DNA of 12,500 bases from Cristatella mucedo. Its lineage: Eukaryota; Bryozoa; Phylactolaemata; Cristatellidae. Positions 5,814 to 12,500 of this stretch are shown piece by piece. The stretch is from positions 2,565,001 to 2,577,500 of the forward strand of contig WPIO01000040.1 of NCBI GenBank assembly GCA_009760855.2. The letters are read 5' to 3'. Under the pieces are notes generated by a model. It was not told where the DNA came from and did not search any database. It saw nothing but the letters and a program-made list of their open reading frames with translations. The position numbers were made by a program, and so were the translations under genes. Position 1 is the stretch's first letter; every line of letters starts with the position of its first letter.

Positions 5814-8800
5814 CTGCAACGACCGTCGGGCACGCGCGCGCGCGCTGAAGTTGAGCGAAAAACGGAGTCTCGCACGACAGCCGTTCGCGCTGGAGTGGGG
5901 GGCGGGGCTTCGTCCGCTCGTTGCCTCGTCTCGTTGACCGAGCATGGAGAGCTAGCTTAGCACAAGTCCAAACTAGGAGGGGGATGGAGGGAGGGGCAGC
6001 TGAAAACTTAGAGCAGGGACTTCCGCATTGCGCCATTTCCGCTCGAGAGCAGCGCCGCCCCCCCCCCGCTGCGGCGGTGCTAATCGCGGGTGCGCGTGCG
6101 ACTCGAGCGTGTGGCGACGACTACGCGAGCGCTACAGCGACTTGCGTTCTTCTCTTTTACCTGTTCCTCCGAGCAGTGCTCGTCGTACAGGTGCTCAAGG
6201 TAATAGTCCGGGACGCAACCGCCGCCGCCGAAGTCGGCCTTGACAGCCACACTGGTGCAGCTCGGCTGCCGCGGAGGCGTTCGCCGCCACGCCTCCTGCT
6301 GCGGCGAGTCCGCCTTCAGGCCGAGGAGTCGGCGCATCGCCTTCGCGCAGCCGACGTGACGCTCGTGCCGAGGCTGCAACGAGCGCGCGAGGCGGCCAAG
6401 TCGTGACGGCCGGCGCTAGCGAGCGGACTTCGCGACCGAGCGAGCGTCAAGCGCCTACAACTGGACTGCACCGCCATCGCCCGATTCGATTGACGATTGG
6501 CTAGAACCGGGTTGGTGAGCGTAGCGAAAGTAATAAACTTGCTCCGTCAAACGAGCAAAGTGCGAACAATAATAGCGAAATCAAAGTTTAAACGAGAACG
6601 CTAGGGCCAACAGTGATGTCATTTGCCTGAATGCTCGAGCCGTGGGCACGGCTACAGCGACTAGCGCTCTTCTCTTTTGAACGTTACGGCGCCGAAGACA
6701 CACGGGCACGTGCTAACAACGGTGACTAAACGGCACATGGGTGCTGTCAGCGCTATAGCTAGTCCCGCTTTTCAGCGTGCACCGGTCTCTAGCTAGCGCT
6801 ACGGCCGCCTGAGTAGCTCAGAAAGAACGAGCGTAATCGACGGACTCGTGGTAAGCGGAAGTAGATAGAGGTCGCTACTTTTGGAGCCGGCTTTTGTGGC
6901 TGCCGCCGAAAACGGCACGCGGTTCCGGCCCAGCGACGGCGCCAGGACTGCGTCCGATTATGATTATCGGCGACAATCGATTATGTTTTACTGTGGAATT
7001 AATAAATTTATTAAAATTAAAATATTCAAATTAAATTTAAATTAAAATTAAAAAAAATTAAAATAAATAAAATCAAATGTTAAAATAATTTTTTAATGTG
7101 TTAATACAAATGTTAATTTTACAAATTAGCATTAAAATTAACGATCGATTAATCGATAATCGGTATCGGGCCTCGGATGACTTACTTAGTGTAGAAGACG
7201 CCACACCTCCCTCCCTCCCCCCCCGGATGCTGCGAGAGGAAGGGCCCTCGCCCATGCGGCGAGTGACATCGAGCTGCGTCGAACTGCCCACAAACTACCT
7301 CTTACCATCCTCTTGACGCGAATGATGGCGGCGACGAGCACGACGGAGAGGACGCCCGACAGCGAGCAAAGAATGACGACGACGGCCAGGTCGGCGCTGG
7401 CGGAAGTCGCCGCGTCGTCCATCGCTCCGCCACTGCCACCTTTCATGGCCGAGTTGGATCCCTGCTGCCCGCCGCCGGCTTGCAGAGCGTTGACCCGAAT
7501 CTCGGCGAACTGCGGCGAAAGAGTCCCCAATTCGTCAATTCGTGCTCGCCCCGATGCATGAGCGCCGCGGATTCGGGGGGGGGCCCCCTTCATGTTCAAG
7601 AACGGTGGTAAGTCCTCGGACCTCGCCGCGCAGACAGGCAGTCGTTGAAAGAAAAAAGTGGCCGCGTCAGGCGGTTAATTGGCGAGATCGGGTGGTCCTT
7701 CAAGGGGGGGGGGCTGGGGCCGAGCACGCCCGGGCGTGCTCGGCTAATTCTGACATTAACTAATTCTAACACTAATTCTGGGGCCAGACAGCGGCTACTG
7801 CTACAGCAATGATTTCGGCTGCGACTCACAACCTCCGACGCCCGAGCGACGGTTCCGGTGACGATTTCGTCGTTCGTTCATCAATCCTGACTTGACGGTT
7901 GCACGCGCCCAGCCCACCGCAGTTTTCTCGGATGTGAGAAACCGGAAGCTCGCTCGGCTACGCGTTCTCGCGGGCCAGGGGGGGGGGCGATGCCGAGCGG
8001 CGGAAGCTGCGAGCTTTCTCGCCACGAAAGCGGACGGAAAGCCTCCCGAGTTCGTTCTTCGGCGACGGAGGGAGAGAAGGCTCGCTCGCGCACACCGGCG
8101 AGCGAGCGGCCGGGAAGCGTACCGAAAGCCGCTTAGGCTGTGAGTGCGCTATACAAAACTCTCCTGCGTAACACCCACATGGTCTTTATGACTTTGTGGA
8201 GTTACTGACGGAGATATATTACATAGTTCGACCTCGGGGCTTCGTTGCAAGCCAGCTAATGGCGGCAGCGGCGGCGGGAATCGCAGCAGACCCCACACTA
8301 AGCCGATTAGCAGAGCGCGAACGCCGCCCTCGGCGTTGCGTCGCGAGAACGCTGCGATAAGATCGGCTGCTCTGGCGAAGACCGCCGAGAGAGAGGAGGC
8401 TGCGGGCCCGCTGCGTGAAGGTCGAGTTCTTCGGCGGCAGAGCCCCGGAGGACTCCGCCTGCTCGCAGCGAGATTGAGCGGCCGCCTTATCCGCCAAGAC
8501 AGCTGCTCTCTGCCCGACTACGTCTTGGTCGGCCGCCCGCCGAGAAATTCTGCGACAACGCTCACATCGCGAGTGCGCCGGTGCGGAAGCGAGGCCGGAT
8601 TTCGCTCGCAGCTCCGCCACGCGGCGCTCCGCCTTGAGACAATGCTGCGCACGCCGCGGCGACCGGGCCGCCGCCTCCCGAAATTATTTATTTGGCCGAA
8701 AGATGGTGCTCCGTTCGCTCGATGCGACGCGTAGGCCGGCTAGGTGAATCGGTCCGCAGTGAGATAGTTGAGGATTTCGAACTGCTACAGCTTTGACTAG

Positions 8801-9904
8801 CTCAGCAACCCTTCAAAGGGAGGGGGATAAATCTACTTCGCTTGGCGCCTGACGGCATTGGGTGGTGGCGGGGGCAGGGGGGGGCCCTGCGCATCTTGCT
8901 CAAGAATAGTGGCAGGCGGTTTGGCTGGCGACAGCGGCGACAGCGTCGACGGCAGAAGCAGGGTCGTGCGGTTCTCGCTTGCTCAAGCTCGCGTACCACG
9001 GTTCTCGGCTTCGCTCCGTGGTCGAACACGCCCACCACGAGTCGATGCATGGATTCCGCCGCCGCCGCCATCGCTCCTCGCGGGTCTTTCGTCTTCAGCT
9101 TCAGCTCGCCGGATGTGCGACTTATTGAAAACAGGCCGCCGTCGTTACCTGAAACGAGCGCCCACGTGTGCGCCACGCGCGATCCAACCTTGACAGCAGT
9201 GACGAGAAGACGACAGTGCCGTGCACGGCGTCGCCGTCGTTTGAGAAGCACAGGAAGTGACGTTGCGCACGAAGTGGTGTTTCGCAGGAAGAGAGTGGCC
9301 CGGAAAGAGAAAAGCCGCGGAAAAATCCGGAAGAGCTGGACAGTCTTTTGACGGTTAGTTACTTTGTAGGCAACTTACAGGTTGTCGGGAGTGCGTACGT
9401 TTTTAGCTTCTTTCCAAATGTCGTCAATTCAGAGAATGTCGCGAAATCAGTCGGAGTGTGAGTTCTAGGCTTTGGAAGCATACAAACGAAGGGTGGGGTA
9501 TCCGCAGGATTTGAGGCTTGTTAAAAGCACATCTAAACGACTTAAAGAACGGAAGGTGAAGGTGCCAGGCCTGTTTGGGACGTAGTTCTGATAGGTGAAT
9601 TGAAGCCGAGAGGGCGAAGAGGACGCCTAAAAGTGAGTAACATAACCTCTAAGTCTTCCTCGCGTCTCGATGCGAAGTCAGTGCAAGTCGACGACATGCG
9701 GTGTAATGGCACATTAGTGACGTTCGTGACGGACAATACGGGCTTTCCACCTGCACTTATAAGTGCAGGAAGACCTGCGTAGTGAGTTACAAAACGAGTA
9801 AGGATGTCACAAACACCAGTACGTACAAACACCAGTACGCGCCAATCTGCGAGCTTACGGACAGAGCTATCTTCTATTTTCGGGAATATACTATAGGCTA
9901 TAGG

Positions 9905-9938
<34 letters not shown>

Positions 9939-11260
9939 CGAAGTTCTTGTGAGGCATACTGTCGAAGAGTGCCGGAGCCGGCGCATAGAACTGTTCGTTT
10001 GCCGGTCTATTTGTGCATACGAAAATTCCTAACTTTTCTACTACAACATGCTTCCTCTCTAGAGTATGCAGTGTGGGTTAGAAAGAGATTTAGTTCTATT
10101 GAGGCACTCTGAAAATGTCTTATGATTAATACCATTATAACAACTAGTATTGCTTAATTAGCAGCAGTTACATCTAATTACAAACCCTCTCTATAGTTCG
10201 CTAGTAAGAGTATTTACGCTGCATTGCTGACTCAATCGAGATGATACCTACCGGAGTGAATGAAGTAGCCCAGCCGACCGTTATCGCCGGCGTCCATGTC
10301 GACGGCGACCACTGTGGCTATGGTGGCGTTGATCAACCAATCGGAAGTGAAGTTGAATGTGTCGTTGCCCGCAGTCGGAAACAGCACGAACGGATCGTTG
10401 TCGTTCTCGTCGCCGACGCTCACTGTCACCTTGGCGACACTGCTTCGAGCAGGATTGCCGTAGTCCGCCGCCACGACAGTGATCTGAAGGCGGAAGCGGA
10501 AGTGCTCTTGCTGCGCAACAACGGCCTATGAGCTGGCGGCCGCTGAGTGGAGCGGGCGGCGCGCGCGAAATCTGGAATTCTCAAGGCGGTCGCGCGGTCT
10601 AAATGGCGACACCGAGACGAGCGGTGAGTCGGTGTCGCCGAGTCTTCTCAGCGAGTCCTTCTAGTTGTGGTCACCTGATAGGTAGCGATCAGCTCGCGGT
10701 CGAGGGGCGAGCGCGTCGAGACGACTCCGCTGTCGTGCGAAATCACGAAAGGCGTCTCGGCGGCGTCCTCCAGACGATACCAGAGGTCACCGTTGGTCCC
10801 GTAGTCGGCGTCGCTGGCGGGCACCTAGACGAAGGCAGCGGTGGCGGTGGTGTACAACGGACCGCCGGAGCCGCAGTTTCGCCGCGTCGTAGGAGCCACG
10901 GCCCTCGAGAGCTCGTGCTCGAGCGCTCTAGTGTCGTCGCTCGTTTCGCCGTTTCTATCGCCTCGCTCTCGTTTCGCCGCGTCGCACATTTATCGCTCGA
11001 GATCGCTCGCTTGCGCCGGCCTGCGACGCTTCGCCCACGCACCTGTCCGATCGCCGTGAACTTGGGCCTGTTTTCGTCGACGGTGAAAAAGTAGCTGGCC
11101 TGCGTGAAGGCGGGAGCGTTGTCATTGACGTCGTCGACGCGAACGACGACCGTCGCGAAGCCCGAGAGCGACGGTGCTCCTTTGTCTACGCCGGAAGAGG
11201 CGGCGGCGGCCGCGTCATTCATCGATCGACATTCATTCATTATGATATTATATTATTATG

Positions 11261-11299
<39 letters not shown>

Positions 11300-11904
11300 G
11301 ATATTATGATATTATTATTATTATGATCATCGCCCGTCGATTTTCGTTTCGCGGTCGCAGCGATGATAGACACGAAAGTCGCCCGAAAGTCGTCGCTTCG
11401 CGACCAGGTGCAGAGCGCCAGAGTGCGCTCCCAGCTGCAGAGCGCCCACCTCATTTCCAGCCAGACAACCCGGAGCGGCAGCAGGAAGCAGCGGCGGCGG
11501 AAGCGGAAGTGGCAGCAGAACGGCAGCCGTCGATGTCGAGCGCGCCGAGCCGCAGCCTCCGCGCCCGGACGTACCTGTCGCTATGACGCTGAAGACGAAC
11601 TCCCTTTGCGACTCCCTGTCCAGCGAGACGGCGGCGGTGACGACGCCCGTCATCGAATCCACGGCGAACGAGGCCGCGTCTCGCTCCGACCCCAGCGAGT
11701 AGGTCAGCTCGGCGTTTTGGCCCGCGTCGCCGTCGGCGGCAAACACGCGAACGACGGTCTGGCCGACGGCGTTGTTCTCCTGGATCGGCGGAGCGTAGTA
11801 GGCGTGGCGGTCGAACGCCGGCGAGTTGTCGTTCACGTCGAGCACGTTCACCTGGCGGAACATGGAGGGCACGTGTAGCGGCATTGTCGTCACCGCCGTC
11901 GGCG
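5376..11904 (-). CDS. Protocadherin-like cell-adhesion protein, 3' part of gene (8 exons, 5' incomplete)
   Basis: The spliced exons total 1862 bases, about 619 codons plus a TGA. In order they give the end of one EC repeat, three full EC repeats with DxNDN linkers and DAD/DMD/DGD calcium motifs, a last EC repeat without a terminal DxNDN, a Gly-rich linker, one transmembrane helix and a cytoplasmic tail. This single-pass type I layout, with no EGF, laminin-G or catenin-binding domain visible, is that of protocadherins, which mediate calcium-dependent adhesion at the plasma membrane. Junction phases (1, 0, 0, 1, 0, 0, 0 extra bases) agree at every splice, which is strong support for the model. 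Unlike vertebrate clustered protocadherins, the ectodomain is split by many introns. I do not recognise the cytoplasmic tail, so no orthologue or symbol is assigned. The signal peptide and N-terminal EC repeats lie beyond 12500. Confidence 0.85.
6131..6158. repeat. 28-bp repeat copy at the 5' end of intron 7
   Basis: GCTACAGCGACTTGCG followed by TTCTTCTCTTTT. It recurs at 6651-6678 with two mismatches and begins one base inside the intron 7 donor (minus strand). A shared CTCGAG-GTG segment lies just before both copies with a gap, so the repeated unit is probably 40-50 bp. Confidence 0.7.
6161..6373 (-). CDS. Protocadherin exon 7: first cytoplasmic exon
   Basis: A 71-codon, phase 0-0 exon that reads directly on from the transmembrane exon: PRHERHVGCAKAMRRLLGLK, a Ser/Pro/Gln-rich middle, then CVPDYYLEHLYDEHCSEEQ. 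The acceptor is CTCGTTGCAG and the donor CAG|GTAAAA. The acidic, Tyr-rich end has non-random composition compared with the GC-rich background, which supports real coding. The tandem tyrosines might be phosphorylated. I do not recognise the known protocadherin CM1-CM3 cytoplasmic motifs. Confidence 0.78.
6651..6678. repeat. 28-bp repeat copy within intron 6
   Basis: Second copy of the 6131-6158 unit (26 of 28 identical), inside intron 6 and in the same orientation. Here the minus strand reads TTCAAAAGAGAAG, without the GT dinucleotide, so it does not supply a second donor. Confidence 0.7.
6962..7161. mobile_element. AT-rich segment with imperfect inverted ends (MITE-like)
   Basis: A 200-bp block, nearly all A and T inside, sits in otherwise GC-rich sequence. 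Its ends are imperfect inverted repeats: GATTATCGGCGACAATCGAT at 6962-6981, and ATCGATTAATCGATAATC at 7144-7161, which matches the reverse complement of the left end apart from two substitutions and a 2-base gap. This resembles a short non-autonomous element, but no target-site duplication is clear, and simple AT/CGAT repeat growth is an alternative. Confidence 0.35.
7306..7509 (-). CDS. Protocadherin exon 6: juxtamembrane linker and transmembrane helix
   Basis: A 68-codon, phase 0-0 exon. It starts FAEIRVNALQ, which completes the last EC repeat (AKPRTV|FAEIRV). A Gly/Ser/Ala-rich linker of about 28 residues follows, then a hydrophobic stretch from LAVVVILCSL to VVLVAAII of about 24 residues, stopped by RVKRM. 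This is a single transmembrane helix with a basic stop-transfer sequence on the cytoplasmic side. The acceptor is CTCTTTCGCCGCAG and the donor ATG|GTAAGA. Confidence 0.88.
7719..7744. repeat. 26-bp perfect palindrome
   Basis: GCCGAGCACGCCC is followed at once by its exact reverse complement, with no spacer. It sits after an 11-G run and before three short TAATTCT-containing units, in intron 5. Confidence 0.9.
8117..8201 (+). repeat. 85-bp inverted repeat, right arm
   Basis: Partner of 3468-3552 in opposite orientation, 79 of 85 identical with only transitions differing. It begins GCGTACCGAAAGCCGCTTAGG. A weaker match may continue a further 10-12 bases past 8201 (GACGG shared). It lies in intron 5 of the protocadherin-like gene. 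Confidence 0.9.
8997..9148 (-). CDS. Protocadherin exon 5: rest of membrane-proximal EC repeat
   Basis: The G from exon 4 plus GT here makes the Gly codon of HSGNDGGLFSISRTSGELKL, then RLVVGVFDHGAKPRTV. The acceptor is TTTCAG and the donor GTG|GTACGC. The GN..GLF.I...SGEL pattern and the absence of an LDRE motif are typical of the last EC repeat of protocadherins. A run of Ala codons (GAMAAAAES), coming from a GCC/GCG repeat, lengthens the loop before the final strands. The exon is 152 bases and leaves phase 0. Confidence 0.88.
9542..9832 (-). other. Unassigned intronic block with protein-like open frame
   Basis: The minus strand carries a 96-codon frame from an ATG to a stop. Its composition is unlike the Arg/Ala-rich artefacts elsewhere (for example LPALISAGGKPVLSVTN and CTDFASRREEDLEVMLLTF). 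It lies inside intron 4 and has no splice logic with the cadherin exons. I do not recognise a domain. A fragment of a dispersed repeat or mobile element is more likely than a nested gene. Confidence 0.3.
9750..9769. repeat. 20-bp perfect palindrome
   Basis: CCTGCACTTATAAGTGCAGG equals its own reverse complement. It lies within the unassigned block at 9542-9832. Confidence 0.9.
9809..9840. repeat. 16-bp tandem duplication
   Basis: ACAAACACCAGTACGT is followed immediately by the same unit with one change (final T to C). Likely a local slippage duplication in intron 4. Confidence 0.85.
9907..9935. repeat. AT dinucleotide microsatellite in intron 4
   Basis: An uninterrupted 29-base alternation of A and T, preceded by GAATATACTATAGGCTATAG, a short AT-rich stretch. 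Likely polymorphic. Confidence 0.95.
10252..10483 (-). CDS. Protocadherin exon 4: end of penultimate EC and start of membrane-proximal EC
   Basis: It reads ITVVAADYGNPARSS, AKVTVSVGDENDND (the last calcium linker), PFVLFP, then VVAVDMDAGDNGRLGYFIHS and one base of the next codon. The acceptor is CCTTCAG after a clean pyrimidine tract; the donor is CG|GTAGGT. Three N-glycosylation sequons (NDT, NFT, NAT) fall within 15 residues at the start of the membrane-proximal repeat. This clustering suggests a heavily glycosylated, non-adhesive face. Confidence 0.9.
10675..10824 (-). CDS. Protocadherin exon 3: core of the penultimate EC repeat
   Basis: A 50-codon, phase 0-0 exon reading VPASDADYGTNGDLWYRLED, then FVISHDSGVVST and PLDRELIATYQ. 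DAD, the G.N turn and LDRE are standard EC landmarks. The acceptor is CTAG after a pyrimidine-rich stretch and the donor is CAG|GTGACC. It continues directly from AIGQ of the previous exon. Confidence 0.9.
11043..11185 (-). CDS. Protocadherin exon 2: EC linker and start of next EC repeat
   Basis: With the G carried from the previous exon, the first codon is GAC, so the joined protein reads FSVIATD followed by KGAPSLSGFATVVVRV. This is a seamless cadherin strand. Then come DDVNDNAPAF, FFTVDENRPK and FTAIGQ. The acceptor is TAG after a CT-rich tract; the donor is CAG|GTGCGT. The exon is 143 bases: two bases completing a codon, then 47 codons, ending in phase 0. Asp and Asn residues of DDVNDN and the Glu of DEN are the usual calcium ligands. 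Confidence 0.88.
11263..11294. repeat. AT dinucleotide microsatellite in intron 1
   Basis: A 32-base AT alternation flanked on both sides by ATT/ATGATATT-type repeats (about 11230-11325). It lies in the short intron between the first two exons of the window and is likely length-variable. Confidence 0.95.
11575..11904 (-). CDS. Protocadherin exon 1 of window: EC tail plus most of an EC repeat
   Basis: It encodes VNVLDVNDNSPAF (inter-EC calcium linker), IQENNAVGQTVV, the DGDAGQNAELTYSL motif, a TGVVT turn and SLDRESQREFVFSVIAT. These are the ordered landmarks of a cadherin repeat. The 5' splice site is excellent (CAG|GTACGT), with one coding base carried to the next exon. The acceptor at 11905-11906 (GCTCAG) follows a 13-C tract, an ideal polypyrimidine tract. 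From there the frame that fits VNVLDVNDN reads PTAVTTMPLHVP, which lacks the expected DGG strand end. The neighbouring frame reads ADGGDDNAATRALHV, which fits better but needs a one-base shift near 11857. An alternative acceptor at 11852-11853 (CAG|GTGAAC) would avoid the problem. The downstream end is firm; the upstream end is not. Confidence 0.75.
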
Positions 11905-11960
11905 CTGAGCGGGGGGGGGGGGGAGGGGTTGGGGTGGGAGGGGGCGCGAGCTGGGGGTAC

Positions 11961-12071
11961 GGACATTCCCCCTGGACCTTCCCCCCGGACGCTTCCCCCC
12001 ATGGGGTAGGACATTCCCCTGGACCTTCCGGGGCCCCAAAGACATTTCCCCCATGGGGTAGGACATTCCCC
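11961..12071. repeat. Degenerate minisatellite upstream of exon 1
   Basis: The 23-base string made of CCCCATGGGG, TAGG and ACATTCCCC occurs identically at 11997-12019 and 12049-12071. GGACATTCCCC also occurs at 11961, and the phrase CTGGACCTTCC occurs twice. Imperfect units of roughly 50 bp are mixed with C runs. The block sits in the intron just upstream of exon 1. The Gly/Pro-rich frames over it are artefacts. Confidence 0.75.
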
Positions 12072-12500
12072 CCCCCGGGTAGGGTATTTCCTCGCCTCCC
12101 GTATGGAAATGTCATGATATAAACTGTCTTGTTTACATATCTTATAAAAATATTATTTAGTATATAATATACAACGTATTCCTACATTATAGTCATTAGA
12201 GATGGGGTCGCTGCAGCCCTGATTTTCGGTAGACCACCAAGTGGAAGGTCAAAGCTCTGCCCCGGGCGGCCAGCAGCAGACGCCCTCGGCGGCAGCCGCA
12301 TGCGTGTAGCGGTATACTCGGTCGCCGCCGATGCTGCCGCCGCCGCCCCTTCTGACATCGGCAATGCCGGCTACCGTCCCACCAAAGCTCACCGCTGCTG
12401 CCGCAGTCATTGCTGCACCGGGTGTCGCGCGTCGACCGTCACCACCGAAGCCGCGCTGGCCGTATCACCTCCGTCGGTCGTGCTATCGAGTCGCCGCTTA
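12072..12500. other. No supported gene; intron or upstream sequence
   Basis: An AT-rich stretch (about 12115-12195) is followed by GC-rich sequence with GCC/GCT repeats. It should be intron, plus possibly an upstream cadherin exon, of the minus-strand gene. The only hint is a short minus-strand frame near 12420-12499 that I did not accept. Confidence 0.4.

Larger units (their letters stand above)
6374..7305 (-). other. Intron 6 of the protocadherin-like gene
   Basis: 932 bases between a GTAAGA donor and a TTGCAG acceptor. It contains the 28-bp repeat copy and the AT-rich segment at 6962-7161. No coding content seen. Confidence 0.75.
7510..8996 (-). other. Intron 5 of the protocadherin-like gene
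   Basis: 1487 bases joining two phase-0 exons whose proteins read straight through (AKPRTV|FAEIRV). It holds several poly-G runs on the plus strand (about 7575, 7704, 7980, 8878), the 26-bp palindrome and the right arm of the 85-bp inverted repeat. Open frames within are GC-composition artefacts. I see no extra exon, and none is needed for the cadherin fold. Confidence 0.75.
9149..10251 (-). other. Intron 4 of the protocadherin-like gene
   Basis: 1103 bases from a GTAGGT donor to a TTTCAG acceptor, phase 1. It contains the unassigned protein-like block at 9542-9832, a 20-bp palindrome, a 16-bp tandem duplication and an AT microsatellite. Confidence 0.8.

Noticed and set aside
8219-8734. Opposed open frames of about 130 codons in intron 5
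   Set aside because: Low-complexity GC-driven frames; the flanking cadherin exons already join perfectly without them.
11826-12122. Plus-strand Gly/Pro-rich frame
   Set aside because: Produced by the G-run and degenerate minisatellite and antisense to exon 1.
12420-12499. Minus-strand string TTDGGDTASAASVVTVDA, resembling the end of a cadherin repeat
   Set aside because: The preceding residues (KRRLDST) lack the hydrophobic pattern expected before DGG, the nearest GT sites are weak donors, and DGG arises easily in GC-rich sequence. An upstream exon here is possible but unsupported.
1-12500. tRNA, rRNA or snRNA genes
   Set aside because: I looked for B-box-like GGTTCRANYCC and other landmarks on both strands and saw no convincing candidate. 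A covariance-model scan was not possible.

Overview
This is intron-rich metazoan DNA, most likely from an arthropod. A chelicerate such as a tick is my guess, from the mix of GC-rich unique sequence, decayed LINE and hAT elements and dispersed short repeats, but nothing here proves a lineage. There is no prokaryotic gene organisation. The many long Arg/Ala-rich open frames in the GC-rich part are composition artefacts.

Right half (about 5376-11904, minus strand): the 3' part of one protocadherin-like cell-adhesion gene. I could build eight consecutive coding exons (11904-11575, 11185-11043, 10824-10675, 10483-10252, 9148-8997, 7509-7306, 6373-6161, 5813-5376). Each junction has GT/AG splice signals, and all seven junctions keep one reading frame. 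Together they encode the tail of one extracellular cadherin (EC) repeat, three complete EC repeats (the last one membrane-proximal), a Gly-rich juxtamembrane linker, one transmembrane helix and a cytoplasmic tail of about 216 residues that ends at a TGA. The 5' end of the gene lies beyond base 12500. The first exon contains a suspected one-base frame problem.

Introns hold AT microsatellites, poly-C/poly-G tracts, a 26-bp perfect palindrome, a 200-bp AT-rich segment with MITE-like inverted ends, one arm of an 85-bp inverted repeat, and a protein-like but unassigned block near 9542-9832.

Left half (1-5375): no functional gene found. It contains the decayed C-terminal end of a hAT transposase (240-804), a long CpG-rich region (830-3470) with two strong hairpins and a CRE octamer, the other arm of the 85-bp inverted repeat (3468-3552), a decayed LINE reverse-transcriptase end (about 3720-3990), a GA microsatellite, and two copies of a 100-bp direct repeat (2473-2572 and 4414-4513, 99/100 identical). 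A CTCF-like site lies at 4633-4646.

I found no novel multi-gene system. The items most worth a second look are the 100-bp repeat with its abutting hairpin, the 85-bp inverted repeat whose differences are all transitions, the duplicated sequence next to the 5' splice site of exon 7, and the frame problem in exon 1.
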